From positions 1 through 39,524 of the forward strand of contig JAHFQX010000027.1 of the NCBI GenBank assembly GCA_023259135.1: a DNA stretch of 39,524 nucleotides, read 5' to 3'. A program made the translations under genes and the position numbers. Source of the stretch: Betaproteobacteria bacterium (GTDB lineage: Bacteria > Pseudomonadota > Gammaproteobacteria > Burkholderiales > JAHFQX01). Of the stretch, positions 31,428 to 39,524 are shown piece by piece (within the stretch, counting starts at the first letter, position 1; every line of letters begins with the position of its first letter). The notes beneath the pieces are model-generated. The model was not told where the DNA came from. It was given only the letters and a program-made list of their open reading frames with translations, and ran no database searches.

Positions 31428-31783
31428 ACGTCGAATCCATTGTCCAGATAGACGTCGATGGGCAACTCGTCGGCCAGCAATTTGGCGTCGATCTCGGCGA
31501 AGTCCCCGCCCCGTTGCTGTTGAATGCGCTCCCAATAGAAAAACCCCGTCAAGACGAATAACAGCGCCAGCACGATCAACAGCCAAGACACCCCCGGGGC
31601 GCGGTTTCCCCGGCCCCAGACCAGAACGTCCCCTTCCCATCCCATGGGCCGATCCGCTTCACGGGCCAGGGTAATAGCTCGGGCCCGTGCGCCGGCCAGC
31701 CGCCGCACGATGGGGCCATCCAATTGCCCCAGAGATTCGTTAAGGCGAGTCACGATTTTCGCCGCAAAGTCGGATTCATTCAC
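31403..31783 (-). CDS. DUF3619 small membrane protein
   Basis: This 126-residue protein starts at GTG 31783 (MNESDFAAKIVTRLNESLGQ). It has an N-terminal cytoplasmic helical part, one transmembrane helix (VSWLLIVLALLFVLTGFFYW) and a C-terminal periplasmic tail ending DELPIDVYLDNGFDVWLRQS. The D-YLD-GF-W ending is that of DUF3619. Its start overlaps the sigma-factor stop by four bases (GTGA). The position directly after an ECF-like sigma gene and the cytosol-membrane-periplasm layout match those of anti-sigma factors, but this function is inferred. Confidence 0.8.
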   Translation of the reverse strand: MNESDFAAKIVTRLNESLGQLDGPIVRRLAGARARAITLAREADRPMGWEGDVLVWGRGNRAPGVSWLLIVLALLFVLTGFFYWERIQQQRGGDFAEIDAKLLADELPIDVYLDNGFDVWLRQSSE

Positions 31784-32376
31784 AGTTCGATTCCTTTTTC
31801 CCGGAGGACAACCGCCAAGGCACGCACTGCCCGGAAGCAATGGGTTTTGACGCTCCCCTCGGAGCATCCCATGGCCGCCGCGGCCTCCGACACATCCAAA
31901 TCTTCCCAATAACGCAGCAGGAAAGCTTGGCGTTGACGCGCCGGCAATCCTTCCAGGGCTTCTTCAATCCCTTGAAGGGTTTGGGCTTGCTCCATGCGCG
32001 CGGCCGGATCCCCGCCGAAATTGGAGGAACCCTTGACCTCCAAAGTTTCCAGAGGGTCATGATCTTGGTCCTGTCCCGCCGGACCGAAAGAGGAAATCAG
32101 GGTGGACCAAAAATTGCGGACCTTCTGCCGGCGGAAATGGTCGCGGACGGTATTCTGCAAAATCCGCTGAAACAGCATGGGGTACTCGGCCGCGGGCTTG
32201 CCGGAATATTTTTCGGCGAGCTTGAGCATGGCATCCTGCACGACGTCCAGGGCCAGGGCTTCGTCGCGCACGGCAAATAGGGCGTGCTTGAAAGCCCGGC
32301 GTTCGACGCCGGCCAGAAAATCAGCGAGTTCTCGGGAACTGGCCAGGAGCGCCCCTAGGGAAAAACCCCAAGCCAC
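31780..32376 (-). CDS. ECF-type RNA polymerase sigma factor
   Basis: This ~198-residue protein has region 2 (FKHALFAVRDEALALDVVQD, AMLKLAEKY, then YPMLFQRILQNTVRDHFRRQ, binding core polymerase and the -10 element). After a linker (FGPAGQDQDHDPLETLEVKG) comes region 4 (LEGLPARQRQAFLLRYWEDL, DVSEAAAAMGCSEGSVKTHC), a helix-turn-helix for the -35 element. This is sigma-70 subfamily 2 with no region 1.1 or 3. The opening GTG 32376 has no clear ribosome-binding site, and family members begin closer to ASSRELADF, so the true start may be some ten codons further in. It heads the DUF3619, DUF3106 and RDD genes, with which it shares overlaps. Confidence 0.88.
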   Translation of the reverse strand: MAWGFSLGALLASSRELADFLAGVERRAFKHALFAVRDEALALDVVQDAMLKLAEKYSGKPAAEYPMLFQRILQNTVRDHFRRQKVRNFWSTLISSFGPAGQDQDHDPLETLEVKGSSNFGGDPAARMEQAQTLQGIEEALEGLPARQRQAFLLRYWEDLDVSEAAAAMGCSEGSVKTHCFRAVRALAVVLREKGIEL

Positions 32377-32494
32377 GCCGACGACAGCGGAAACCCAGCG
32401 GAAGAAAACCAGAAGTGCTCCTGATCGGGCATTTTTTTAGGGAAAGCCGACTCTGACGGTCTGAGCGTCAAATCTTAGCAGAATCGCCGGCATT

Positions 32495-32524
32495 TTGGAC
32501 GGAGGCGGCAAAAGCCGCTAAAAT
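32495..32524 (+). promoter_or_regulatory. Promoter of ribF
   Basis: TTGGAC (32495-32500) and TAAAAT (32519-32524) with an 18-bp spacer make a good sigma-70-like promoter, 22 bp before the ribF ATG. Such a short leader leaves no room for an FMN riboswitch. Confidence 0.6.
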
Positions 32525-32546
32525 CCTGGCTTTCCCCAGACCAATC

Positions 32547-33485
32547 ATGAACATATCCCGCGTGCTCCGCTCGCCGGAGCCGATCGCGCTCACGGTAGGT
32601 AATTTCGATGGCCTGCATTTAGGGCACCGGGCGATTCTGGCGCGCCTGCGGGATGCCGCCCGGCAACGCGGACTCCCCCCCTGCGTCATGACTTTCGAGC
32701 CCCATCCTCGGGAATTTTTTGCCCCGGACCAGGCCCCCACCCGGCTCACTTCATTGCGGGAAAAACTGGAATTGCTGGCCGCCGAAGGCATCGATGCAGT
32801 TTATGTCTGCCGCTTCGATTACAGCTTCGCTCAAACCAGCGCCGCCGATTTCATCGAGCGCATCCTGTGGCGAGGCCTGCAAGTCCGCTGGATGCTGGTG
32901 GGAGACGATTTCCGGTTCGGCGCCCGGCGCGCCGGGGATGTCACCATGCTGAGGGAAGCCGGAATCCGTCTCGGCTTCGAGGTGGAAGACCTGCCCAGCG
33001 TCAAAGTCGGGGCATTGCGGGCTTCCAGCACCGCGGTCCGGGAAGCGCTGGCCGCCGGGAACCTGGATGCCGCGGCGCGGCTGCTGGGACGGCCCTACAG
33101 CATCATCGGGCGGGTCGGCCACGGCGACAAGCTAGGCCGGCAACTGGGATTCGCCACCGCCAATTTGCGCATCCAGCACAACCGGCCCGCCTTGACGGGA
33201 ATCTTCGCCGTGGAGGTGCATGGCCTCGGGGCCGGCGATCCCCATCCCGGAGTGGCCAGCCTCGGGGTGCGGCCCACCCTCGGCGCGGGACAAGCCCCTC
33301 TGCTGGAAGTCCATCTATTCGACTTCGACCGCGACATCTACGGCACCCGTCTCAAGGTGGATTTTCTGGCCAAGCTGCGGGACGAGGAGAAATATCCCGA
33401 TCTGGAGAGCCTCACCCGCCAGATCGCCCGGGACGTGAAAGCCACCCAGGCTTTTTTCAGGAAACGGAACACCCATCATGGCTGA
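32547..33485 (+). CDS. ribF: Bifunctional riboflavin kinase / FAD synthetase
   Basis: This 312-residue protein has an N-terminal adenylyltransferase domain with [10 protein letters not shown] (18-27) and later [17 protein letters not shown]. The C-terminal flavokinase domain has [19 protein letters not shown] (the G-x-x-LG-FxTAN motif) and GVRPTLG. It converts riboflavin to FMN and then FAD. It overlaps ileS by 8 bp; ribF-ileS-lspA is a common proteobacterial operon. The length equals the family's usual ~310. Confidence 0.95.
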   Translation: MNISRVLRSPEPIALTVGNFDGLHLGHRAILARLRDAARQRGLPPCVMTFEPHPREFFAPDQAPTRLTSLREKLELLAAEGIDAVYVCRFDYSFAQTSAADFIERILWRGLQVRWMLVGDDFRFGARRAGDVTMLREAGIRLGFEVEDLPSVKVGALRASSTAVREALAAGNLDAAARLLGRPYSIIGRVGHGDKLGRQLGFATANLRIQHNRPALTGIFAVEVHGLGAGDPHPGVASLGVRPTLGAGQAPLLEVHLFDFDRDIYGTRLKVDFLAKLRDEEKYPDLESLTRQIARDVKATQAFFRKRNTHHG

Positions 33486-36264
33486 CACGAAGCACACCAT
33501 CCATCTGCTGGAAACCGCCTTCCCCATGCGGGGCGATCTGCCGCGGCGGGAGCCGCAATGGGTGCAGCGCTGGCAGCAAGGCGGGCTGTACCGGAAGATC
33601 CGGCAGGCCAGCCAAGGCCGGCCCAAGTTTATCCTGCACGACGGCCCGCCCTACGCCAACGGCGACATCCACATCGGCCATGCCGTCAACAAGATCCTCA
33701 AGGACATCATCGTCAAGAGCAAGAATTTCGCCGGATTCGACGCCCAGTACGTGCCCGGCTGGGATTGCCACGGCTTGCCCATCGAGCATCAGGTGGAAAA
33801 GCTCCACGGCAAGGATCTGCCCGCCGACCGGTTCCGAGCCCTGTGCCGGGAATATGCCGCATCCCAGATCCAACGGCAGAAACAGGATTTCATACGCCTG
33901 GGAATATTGGGGGATTGGGAAGACCCCTATCTCACCATGAATTTCCACACCGAAGCGGACATCATCCGCTCCCTGGGCGCCTTGCTGGAAAAGGGATTTC
34001 TGTTCCAGGGCCAGAAACCCGTCAACTGGTGCACCGACTGCGGCTCCGCCCTGGCGGAAGCCGAGGTCGAATACGAGGAGCGCACTTCGCCGGCCATCGA
34101 CGTAGGCTTCCCGGTCACCGATACCCAACGGGTGGCGCGTTGGCTGGGAGTGGATCAGGTGGATCAGCCGGTCATGGCGGCGATCTGGACCACCACCCCC
34201 TGGACCCTGCCGGCCAACCAAGCCGTGGCGGTCCATCCCGACATCGATTACGCCTTGGTCCAAACCCCCGACGGCCTGCTGATCCTGGCCCGGGAACTGG
34301 CGGAATCCTGCGTCAAGCGCTACGGCTGCCAAGACTGGAGCATCGCCGCCATGGTGCGGGGCATCGAATTGGATCGCTTGGCGCTGCGCCACCCGTTTTA
34401 CCAGCGCGAGGTCCCGGTGATTCTCGGCGGCCATGTCACCCTAGAAGTCGGAACCGGCTTGGTGCATACCGCCCCGGCCCACGGCCTGGAAGATTATCTG
34501 GCGAGCCTGCCCTATCACCTGCCGGTGGACAACCCGGTGGAAGGCGACGGCGTGTTCAGCGCCGCCACTCCCTTGGTGGGCGGGCTCAAGGTCTGGACCG
34601 CCAACGACGTCATCATCGCCGAGCTGGAACGCCGGGGCACCCTGCTCCACAAGGCGCGGCTCAAGCACAGCTACCCCCATTGCTGGCGGCACAAGACCCC
34701 TATCATCTACCGCGCCACCCCCCAATGGTTCATCGCCATGGACCAGCCCCCGAACCGGAGCTTGCCCCATACCTTGCGCGCCACGGCCCTGGAGGCGGTA
34801 GCGCGCACCCGCTTCTATCCGGCGTGGGGTCAGGCCCGGCTGGACGCCATGATCCGCAACCGCCCCGATTGGTGCGTCTCGCGCCAACGCAACTGGGGGG
34901 TGCCCATGGCCTTGTTCATCCACAAGGAAACCGGGGTCTTGCACCCGCGCACCGCAGAATTGCTGGAACAAGTGGCCCAGCGCGTGGAACGGCAAGGCAT
35001 CGAAGCCTGGTTCGCATTGGACCCCCGGGAACTGCTGGGCGACGCAGCCCGGGATTACCAAAAAATCCAGGACACCCTGGACGTCTGGTTCGATTCCGGC
35101 ACCACCCACCAGTCGGTGCTGCGCCGCCGGGAGGAGCTGGGCTTTCCCGCCGACATGTATCTGGAAGGCTCCGACCAGCACCGCGGCTGGTTCCAATCGT
35201 CGCTGCTGACCAGTTGCGCCATGAACGGCCGGGCGCCCTACGACAGCCTGCTGACCCACGGTTTCGTGGTGGACGGCCAGGGCCACAAGATGAGCAAATC
35301 CCGGGGCAACGTCATCGCCCCGCAAAAAGTCGCCGACAGTCTGGGGGCCGAGATTCTGCGGCTATGGGTGGCCTCCACCGACTATTCCGGCGAGTTGTCC
35401 ATCTCCGACGAAATTCTCAAGCGGGTAGTGGAGAGCTATCGGCGCATCCGCAACACCCTGCGCTTCCTGCTGGCCAACCTGGGAGACTACGACCCCGCGG
35501 CTCATGCGCTGCCGGCGGAAAGCTGGCTGGAGCTGGACCGCTATGCCCTGGCCCTGGCCAACCGGCTGCACGAGGCGGTGAGCGCCGATTACCAGCGCTA
35601 CGAGTTTCATTTGGCGATGCAAAAGCTCCATCACTTCTGTTCCGAGGATTTGGGGGCCTTCTATCTGGACATCCTCAAGGACCGCCTCTACACCGGCGCC
35701 AAGGACGGCATGCCACGCCGCTCGGCGCAGAACGCGTTGTTCCATATCGGCCACAGCTTGATCCGGCTGATGGCCCCCATCTTGAGCTTCACCGCCGAAG
35801 AAGCCTGGCAGCACCTTTGCGGCGCTTCCGGGGAAAGCGTGTTCCTGACCGTGTGGCACCCCCTTCCGGCGGCTCCCGACGCCGCGGCTCTGGAGCCGCG
35901 CTGGACCCAATTGCGGGAGATCCGGGCGGAAACCCAGAAAAAGCTGGAAGCGCTGCGCATCGCCGGGCAGATCGGCTCATCCCTGGCCGCCGCAGTGGAG
36001 TTTCACGCCGCGGGAGAACGCCTGGCCTTGTTGCGCTCCCTGGGAGACGATCTCAAATTCGTGCTGCTGGTGTCCGATGCTCGAGTCACGGCGGTGGACG
36101 ACACGAATCAGCAACAAACCCTCGTCCATCCCAGCCCCCATCAAAAATGCCCGCGCTGCTGGCATTACCGCGCCGATCTGGGCCGCGACAGCCGCCACCC
36201 CGAAGTCTGCGGCCGCTGCGCCGCCAATCTGGCGGGGCCGGGAGAATCCCGCCTATATGCCTAG
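33478..36264 (+). CDS. ileS: Isoleucyl-tRNA synthetase
   Basis: This 928-residue class I synthetase has HIGH (65-68, in [15 protein letters not shown]) and KMSKS (604-608, in [14 protein letters not shown]). It also has the editing-domain stretch [15 protein letters not shown] and a C-terminal zinc site with CPRC (891-894) and CGRC (911-914). It matches the bacterial IleS of about 938 residues. It charges tRNA-Ile and clears misactivated valine. The ATG is inside ribF and the end overlaps lspA by 8 bp, so the three are translationally coupled. Confidence 0.97.
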   Translation: MADTKHTIHLLETAFPMRGDLPRREPQWVQRWQQGGLYRKIRQASQGRPKFILHDGPPYANGDIHIGHAVNKILKDIIVKSKNFAGFDAQYVPGWDCHGLPIEHQVEKLHGKDLPADRFRALCREYAASQIQRQKQDFIRLGILGDWEDPYLTMNFHTEADIIRSLGALLEKGFLFQGQKPVNWCTDCGSALAEAEVEYEERTSPAIDVGFPVTDTQRVARWLGVDQVDQPVMAAIWTTTPWTLPANQAVAVHPDIDYALVQTPDGLLILARELAESCVKRYGCQDWSIAAMVRGIELDRLALRHPFYQREVPVILGGHVTLEVGTGLVHTAPAHGLEDYLASLPYHLPVDNPVEGDGVFSAATPLVGGLKVWTANDVIIAELERRGTLLHKARLKHSYPHCWRHKTPIIYRATPQWFIAMDQPPNRSLPHTLRATALEAVARTRFYPAWGQARLDAMIRNRPDWCVSRQRNWGVPMALFIHKETGVLHPRTAELLEQVAQRVERQGIEAWFALDPRELLGDAARDYQKIQDTLDVWFDSGTTHQSVLRRREELGFPADMYLEGSDQHRGWFQSSLLTSCAMNGRAPYDSLLTHGFVVDGQGHKMSKSRGNVIAPQKVADSLGAEILRLWVASTDYSGELSISDEILKRVVESYRRIRNTLRFLLANLGDYDPAAHALPAESWLELDRYALALANRLHEAVSADYQRYEFHLAMQKLHHFCSEDLGAFYLDILKDRLYTGAKDGMPRRSAQNALFHIGHSLIRLMAPILSFTAEEAWQHLCGASGESVFLTVWHPLPAAPDAAALEPRWTQLREIRAETQKKLEALRIAGQIGSSLAAAVEFHAAGERLALLRSLGDDLKFVLLVSDARVTAVDDTNQQQTLVHPSPHQKCPRCWHYRADLGRDSRHPEVCGRCAANLAGPGESRLYA

Positions 36265-36766
36265 CACCCGGCCTGTCCGATCCTGCCGCCCGCTCTGGTT
36301 CGCCGTGGCCGGCGCGGTCATGCTGCTGGATCAGTGGAGCAAGGCGTGGATCCTCGAACTGCTGGCCACCGGGGAAAACCGGGTGCTGACGCCGTTCTTC
36401 AACCTGGTATTGGTTCACAACCAAGGCGCCGCCTTCAGCATGCTGAGCGACGCCGCCGGCTGGCAGCGGGGATTGTTCTCGATCATCGCCCTCGGCATCT
36501 CGGCGTGGATCGCCGTGACCTTGTGGCGTCATCCCGCCCGCTCCCTCTTGAATGGAGCTCTGAGCCTGATCCTCGGCGGCGCGGTGGGTAATTTGACGGA
36601 CCGGCTGATGCGGGGCGCGGTGGTGGATTTCCTGGATTTTCACTGGCTGGGCCACCATTGGCCGGCTTTCAACGTTGCCGATTCGGCCATCACCGTCGGC
36701 GCCGTGCTGCTGGTGCTGGACGCCTTCATCTCCGGCCGCCGGCCCCAGGGCGGAACCCATCATTGA
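36257..36766 (+). CDS. lspA: Lipoprotein signal peptidase
   Basis: This 169-residue protein has four membrane helices. The catalytic aspartates are D124 ([10 protein letters not shown]) and D142 ([11 protein letters not shown]). NQGAAFSML and [11 protein letters not shown] are also conserved. It cleaves the signal peptide of prolipoproteins ahead of the lipidated cysteine. The start at ATG 36257 overlaps the ileS stop. The usual next gene in gammaproteobacteria is fkpB or ispH; here a SAM hydrolase gene follows 31 bp later. Confidence 0.95.
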   Translation: MPSTRPVRSCRPLWFAVAGAVMLLDQWSKAWILELLATGENRVLTPFFNLVLVHNQGAAFSMLSDAAGWQRGLFSIIALGISAWIAVTLWRHPARSLLNGALSLILGGAVGNLTDRLMRGAVVDFLDFHWLGHHWPAFNVADSAITVGAVLLVLDAFISGRRPQGGTHH

Positions 36767-36797
36767 ACCCAGAAACCGGAAAAAACCGCAAAACGCC

Positions 36798-37535
36798 ATG
36801 CTGGCCTTGTTCACCGACTTCGGCAGCGCCGACCTCTACGTCGGACAGGTCAAGGCGGTGTTGCACCGGGATGCGCCCGGCGTTCCAGTGCTGGACCTCG
36901 CCCACGACCTGCCTAATTTCCGAGTCGAAGCCGCGGCCCATTTGCTAGCCGCACTGCTGCCCCGTTTTCCCGCCGATACCGTGTTCCTGGCGATAGTGGA
37001 CCCGGGGGTGGGAGGAACACGGGATGGGATAGTGGCGCGCTTGGACGGCCGCTGGCTGGTGGGGCCTGACAACGGATTGCTGTCGGTGGCGGCGGCACGG
37101 GCAAAGCGGCGGGGGTTGTGGCGCATCGTCTGGAGACCCGCCGAGCTGTCCGCCACTTTTCACGGCCGCGATTTGTTCGCCCCCGTGGCGGCCTGCTTGG
37201 CCCAAGGCTCCTTTCCCGCTAGCCGCTTGCAGACCCTGCCCCGTCTCGCCGTGGGTTTCGGAGCACAGGATTTAGCCCAGGTCGTTTATCTGGACCACTA
37301 TGGCAACGCCATCACCGGGCTACGGGCCGATCCTGTCCCCGACACCGCTCGGCTCGCCATCGGCGGCCGCATCCTGGGATATCGCCGCACCTACGGCGAG
37401 GCCGGGCCGGCAATGCCGTTCTGGCACTGCAACAGCCTGGGCTTGGTGGAAATCGCGGTAAATCAGGACAGCGCCGCCCGCTTGCTGGGAATCGCGGTAG
37501 GCGCCCGGCTGGCCTGGGAAGATGGATTGCAGTAA
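36798..37535 (+). CDS. SAM hydrolase / hydroxide adenosyltransferase family (DUF62)
   Basis: This 245-residue protein begins MLALFTDFGSADLYVGQVKA, the FTDFGxxDxYVG motif. It then has FLAIVDPGVGGTRDGIVARL, WLVGPDNGLLSV, FHGRDLFAPVAACLA and VVYLDHYGNAITGL. These are the conserved parts of the family that includes bacterial fluorinase and chlorinase, whose common members hydrolyse SAM to adenosine and methionine. The conserved DNG and HGRD residues are present. Nothing points to a halogenase role, because the extra loop of fluorinase is not evident. It is probably on the ileS-lspA transcript and ends 15 bp before the convergent rppH gene. Confidence 0.88.
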   Translation: MLALFTDFGSADLYVGQVKAVLHRDAPGVPVLDLAHDLPNFRVEAAAHLLAALLPRFPADTVFLAIVDPGVGGTRDGIVARLDGRWLVGPDNGLLSVAAARAKRRGLWRIVWRPAELSATFHGRDLFAPVAACLAQGSFPASRLQTLPRLAVGFGAQDLAQVVYLDHYGNAITGLRADPVPDTARLAIGGRILGYRRTYGEAGPAMPFWHCNSLGLVEIAVNQDSAARLLGIAVGARLAWEDGLQ

Positions 37536-37550
37536 GGAGAGGGGCCCGCG

Positions 37551-38072
37551 CTAGCGGACCGCCAGCCGGACCGGACCGGCCGCCGGCTGGCGCGGCGGCC
37601 GGTCCTTAAGGAAGCGGCGCAGCTCGCCGAGCGCCTGTTGATAGACCGCCTGCTTAAACTCGATGACCGAATCCAGCGGCACCCAGTAGTCGCTCCAGCG
37701 CCAGGCGTCGAATTCCGGGTGATTGGTGGCCCGCAGGCAAACGTCGCAATCCCGCCCCACCAGCCGCAGCAGAAACCAGATCTGTTTTTGTCCGCGATAG
37801 GTGCCCCGCCACTCGCGGCGCACCCAGTGGTCGGGGACGTCGTAACGCAACCAATGCCGAGTGCGCCCGATGATTTTGACATGATGGGCTTGCAGCCCGA
37901 TCTCTTCCTCCAGCTCCCGGAACATGGCTTGTTCCGGGGTCTCCCCCGCCTTCATCCCGCCCTGGGGAAATTGCCACGCGTCTTGTCGAATCCGCTTACC
38001 CCAGAACACCTGGTTCCTGGCGTTGCAAAGGATGATGCCGACATTGGGGCGATACCCTTCCCGATCCAGCAT
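37551..38072 (-). CDS. rppH: RNA pyrophosphohydrolase
   Basis: This 173-residue Nudix enzyme reads [20 protein letters not shown], then [20 protein letters not shown]. The Nudix box runs G38 to L60 ([20 protein letters not shown]). It removes pyrophosphate from the 5' end of mRNAs to start RNase E decay. ATG 38072 is chosen because family members start M[LI]DREGYRPN; an ATG at 38087 would add five residues. The C-terminal tail ([16 protein letters not shown]) is basic and proline-rich. Confidence 0.93.
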   Translation of the reverse strand: MLDREGYRPNVGIILCNARNQVFWGKRIRQDAWQFPQGGMKAGETPEQAMFRELEEEIGLQAHHVKIIGRTRHWLRYDVPDHWVRREWRGTYRGQKQIWFLLRLVGRDCDVCLRATNHPEFDAWRWSDYWVPLDSVIEFKQAVYQQALGELRRFLKDRPPRQPAAGPVRLAVR

Positions 38073-38155
38073 TTTGTTCACCGTCATTCATCAGTTACGG
38101 AGATTCTTTCACATCTGAAACATCTCTGTAAAGTGGGGGACGGCTGGCTAAGCAT

Positions 38156-38944
38156 TTAAATTAGAAGCCGTTTTTTATTCCCCGCATTATGGCGTCGCAG
38201 CATTTCGACGAAGGCGGGAAATTCCAGCCCCAGCCGGGCTTGCAATTCCGCGGCGCGCTTCTCCAAGCTCTCCCAGCGGGGCTGGCCTTGGGGGGTCAGA
38301 AAGGCCAGCACGACGATGTTGCCCTTGCGCTGAGCGGGAAGAAACAGCACTCCACCGGGAAAATGGGCCTCCATCCAGCCCGCGTAGCGATTGAAATGGG
38401 AGTCGCTGCTCCATAGATTCACGACCAGGATGCCGTTGCCTCGCAGGGCCGCGGCGGCGTCCGCGAAAAAAGCTTCCCGCGCCAGCTCGGGAGCCAGGGC
38501 GCGGCCGTCGTAGCCATCCACCAGCAGCACGTCGGCAGATTCCGGATGCCGGGCGACGAAGGCGCTGCCTTCGGCGATCTCCACTCGCAGCCGCTCGTCG
38601 TCGGGAGGCAGAAAGAACAGGCTGCGGGCGGCGGCCGCCGCTTGGGGATTGATTTCCATCGCCACGGTGCGGGTCGCCGGCAGATGGCGATGAATGAATT
38701 TCGCCAGGGAGCCGCCCCCCAGCCCGATCATCAGCACATCCCGAGGCTCGGGAGGGAACAGCAAAAAGCCCATCATGCAGCGGGTATATTCCAGCTCCAG
38801 CGCCCACGGATCGGCCAGCCGCATGGCGCTTTGCACCGAGTCGCTGCCCAAATGCAGGGTGCGCACGCCGTCTCGCTCGCTGACTTCGACGCTGGCGGGG
38901 CTTGGGTCTGCGCGGCCGGGCCGCCATTTGAACACGAACGGCAT
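38156..38944 (-). CDS. Spermidine-synthase-like methyltransferase-fold protein
   Basis: This ~262-residue protein (276 if it starts at 38986) has a SAM-binding-type Rossmann fold with DVLMIGLGGGSLAKFIHRHL, then VAMEINPQAAAAARSLFFLP and VLLVDGYDGRALAPELAREA, where true SpeE has acidic residues for the aminopropyl donor. YTRCMMGFLLFPPEP is the conserved family piece before the fold. True SpeE contains a GGGDG motif; here it is GGGSL, so polyamine synthesis is doubtful. Many proteobacteria have such a protein and its role is unknown. It diverges from proS. Confidence 0.75.
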   Translation of the reverse strand: MPFVFKWRPGRADPSPASVEVSERDGVRTLHLGSDSVQSAMRLADPWALELEYTRCMMGFLLFPPEPRDVLMIGLGGGSLAKFIHRHLPATRTVAMEINPQAAAAARSLFFLPPDDERLRVEIAEGSAFVARHPESADVLLVDGYDGRALAPELAREAFFADAAAALRGNGILVVNLWSSDSHFNRYAGWMEAHFPGGVLFLPAQRKGNIVVLAFLTPQGQPRWESLEKRAAELQARLGLEFPAFVEMLRRHNAGNKKRLLI

Positions 38945-39027
38945 TTGTCGCTGATTAGGAAATTTGCGGTTTTGCGCCGGACCCATTGTAAAATGGCCGG
39001 CCAGTTTTTGCGGATTATTTAAGGATT

Positions 39028-39524
39028 ATGCGGGTTTCTCGATTTTTTCTGTCCACCCTCAAGGAAGCTCCGGCGGAGGCCGAGCTGGTGAGCCATCGGC
39101 TGATGCTGCGGGCGGGTCTGATCAAGCGCCTGGCCAGCGGACTCTACACCTGGATGCCATTGGGATTGCGGGTACTGCGCAAGGTGGAGGCGGTGGTGCG
39201 GGAGGAAATGAACCGCGCCGGGGCCATCGAACTGCTGATGCCCGCAGTACAGCCGGCGGAGTTGTGGCAGGAATCGGAGCGCTGGGAATTCTATGGCCCC
39301 GAGCTGCTGCGCCTCAAGGACCGGCACCAGCGGGATTTTTGCTTCGGACCGACCCACGAGGAAGTGATTACCGACGTGGTCCGCCGGGAAGTGAAGAGCT
39401 ATCGGCAATTGCCCCTCAACTTCTACCAAATCCAGACCAAGTTCCGCGACGAGATCCGCCCCCGCTTCGGCGTCATGCGGGCCCGGGAATTCCTGATGAA
39501 GGACGGCTATTCTTTTCATCCCGA
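39028..39524 (+). CDS. proS: Prolyl-tRNA synthetase, N-terminal part (cut by window edge)
   Basis: From ATG 39028 the frame reads [60 protein letters not shown], then [40 protein letters not shown] and [12 protein letters not shown]. This is the start of a class II prolyl-tRNA synthetase of bacterial type, with motif 2 ([13 protein letters not shown]) and TxE-like GPTHEE. AAGGA precedes the ATG. The gene is open to the window end, about 165 codons of the usual ~570. The typical editing domain insert would follow beyond the edge. Confidence 0.95.
   Translation, partial: MRVSRFFLSTLKEAPAEAELVSHRLMLRAGLIKRLASGLYTWMPLGLRVLRKVEAVVREEMNRAGAIELLMPAVQPAELWQESERWEFYGPELLRLKDRHQRDFCFGPTHEEVITDVVRREVKSYRQLPLNFYQIQTKFRDEIRPRFGVMRAREFLMKDGYSFHP

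Noticed and set aside
32377-32546. Possible FMN riboswitch before ribF
   Set aside because: A promoter ends 22 bp before the ATG and none of the conserved RFN element sequence is visible.
33558-36389. 943-codon plus-strand frame overlapping ileS
   Set aside because: The other frame is an unmistakable IleS with all its motifs; this one is Arg/Pro/Gly-rich with no family features.
36798-37535. Fluorinase or chlorinase
   Set aside because: Only the motifs shared by the whole family are present. Nothing specific to halogenases is evident, and hydrolases are far more common.
1-39524. tRNA, rRNA or CRISPR array
   Set aside because: No regularly spaced repeats, no cas-like genes and no tRNA-like arms with GGTTCGA-type loops were found in the gaps on either strand.

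Overview
The window looks like the chromosome of a GC-rich proteobacterium, most likely a betaproteobacterium. The block sigma factor / DUF3619 / DUF3106 / RDD protein, the order pepA-holC-valS, and the ferredoxin-type sulfite reductase beside a CysB regulator and an APS reductase all resemble betaproteobacterial layouts. This placement is inferred from gene order, not from a phylogeny. No rRNA, tRNA or CRISPR array was seen.

Bases 1 to about 7,000 form an accessory, decaying region. It holds a hipBA toxin-antitoxin (TA) pair cut by the window edge, a higBA pair whose toxin is broken by a 14-bp tandem duplication, an N-terminal hsdR fragment joined to a frameshifted HIRAN-domain gene, an apparently intact periplasmic binding protein, an SDR remnant, a Phd/ParE pair, an orphan Phd antitoxin and a fragment of an AAA ATPase. 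It also contains about 1.2 kb with no convincing gene and a roughly 170-bp MITE-like palindrome.

Bases 7,036 to 9,635 hold a PaaY-like hexapeptide protein divergent from a PaaG-like enoyl-CoA hydratase/isomerase and a GalT-like nucleotidyltransferase. Bases 9,642 to 17,391 are the sulfate-assimilation locus: cysB divergent from tauE-cysI-cysH-cysD-cysN-cobA. Together these activate sulfate to APS, reduce APS to sulfite, reduce sulfite to sulfide, and supply the siroheme precursor for the sulfite reductase. An orphan ribbon-helix-helix gene with a clear operator faces the end of this operon.

Bases 17,833 to 21,348 (minus strand) carry a second copy of the periplasmic binding protein, then two DsbA-family oxidoreductases and an SDR. 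Both binding proteins keep the same four cysteines, which suggests a link with the DsbA genes. Bases 21,570 to 28,241 (minus strand) read pepA-holC-valS-MFS; the valS frame is open through a 177-residue N-terminal extension. lptF-lptG diverge from pepA and encode the LPS-export permeases.

Bases 30,484 to 32,376 (minus strand) hold an ECF-type sigma factor in a tightly overlapping string with DUF3619, DUF3106 and RDD genes. Diverging from it is ribF-ileS-lspA followed by a SAM hydrolase/adenosyltransferase gene. The window closes with rppH and a spermidine-synthase-like gene on the minus strand and the start of proS on the plus strand.
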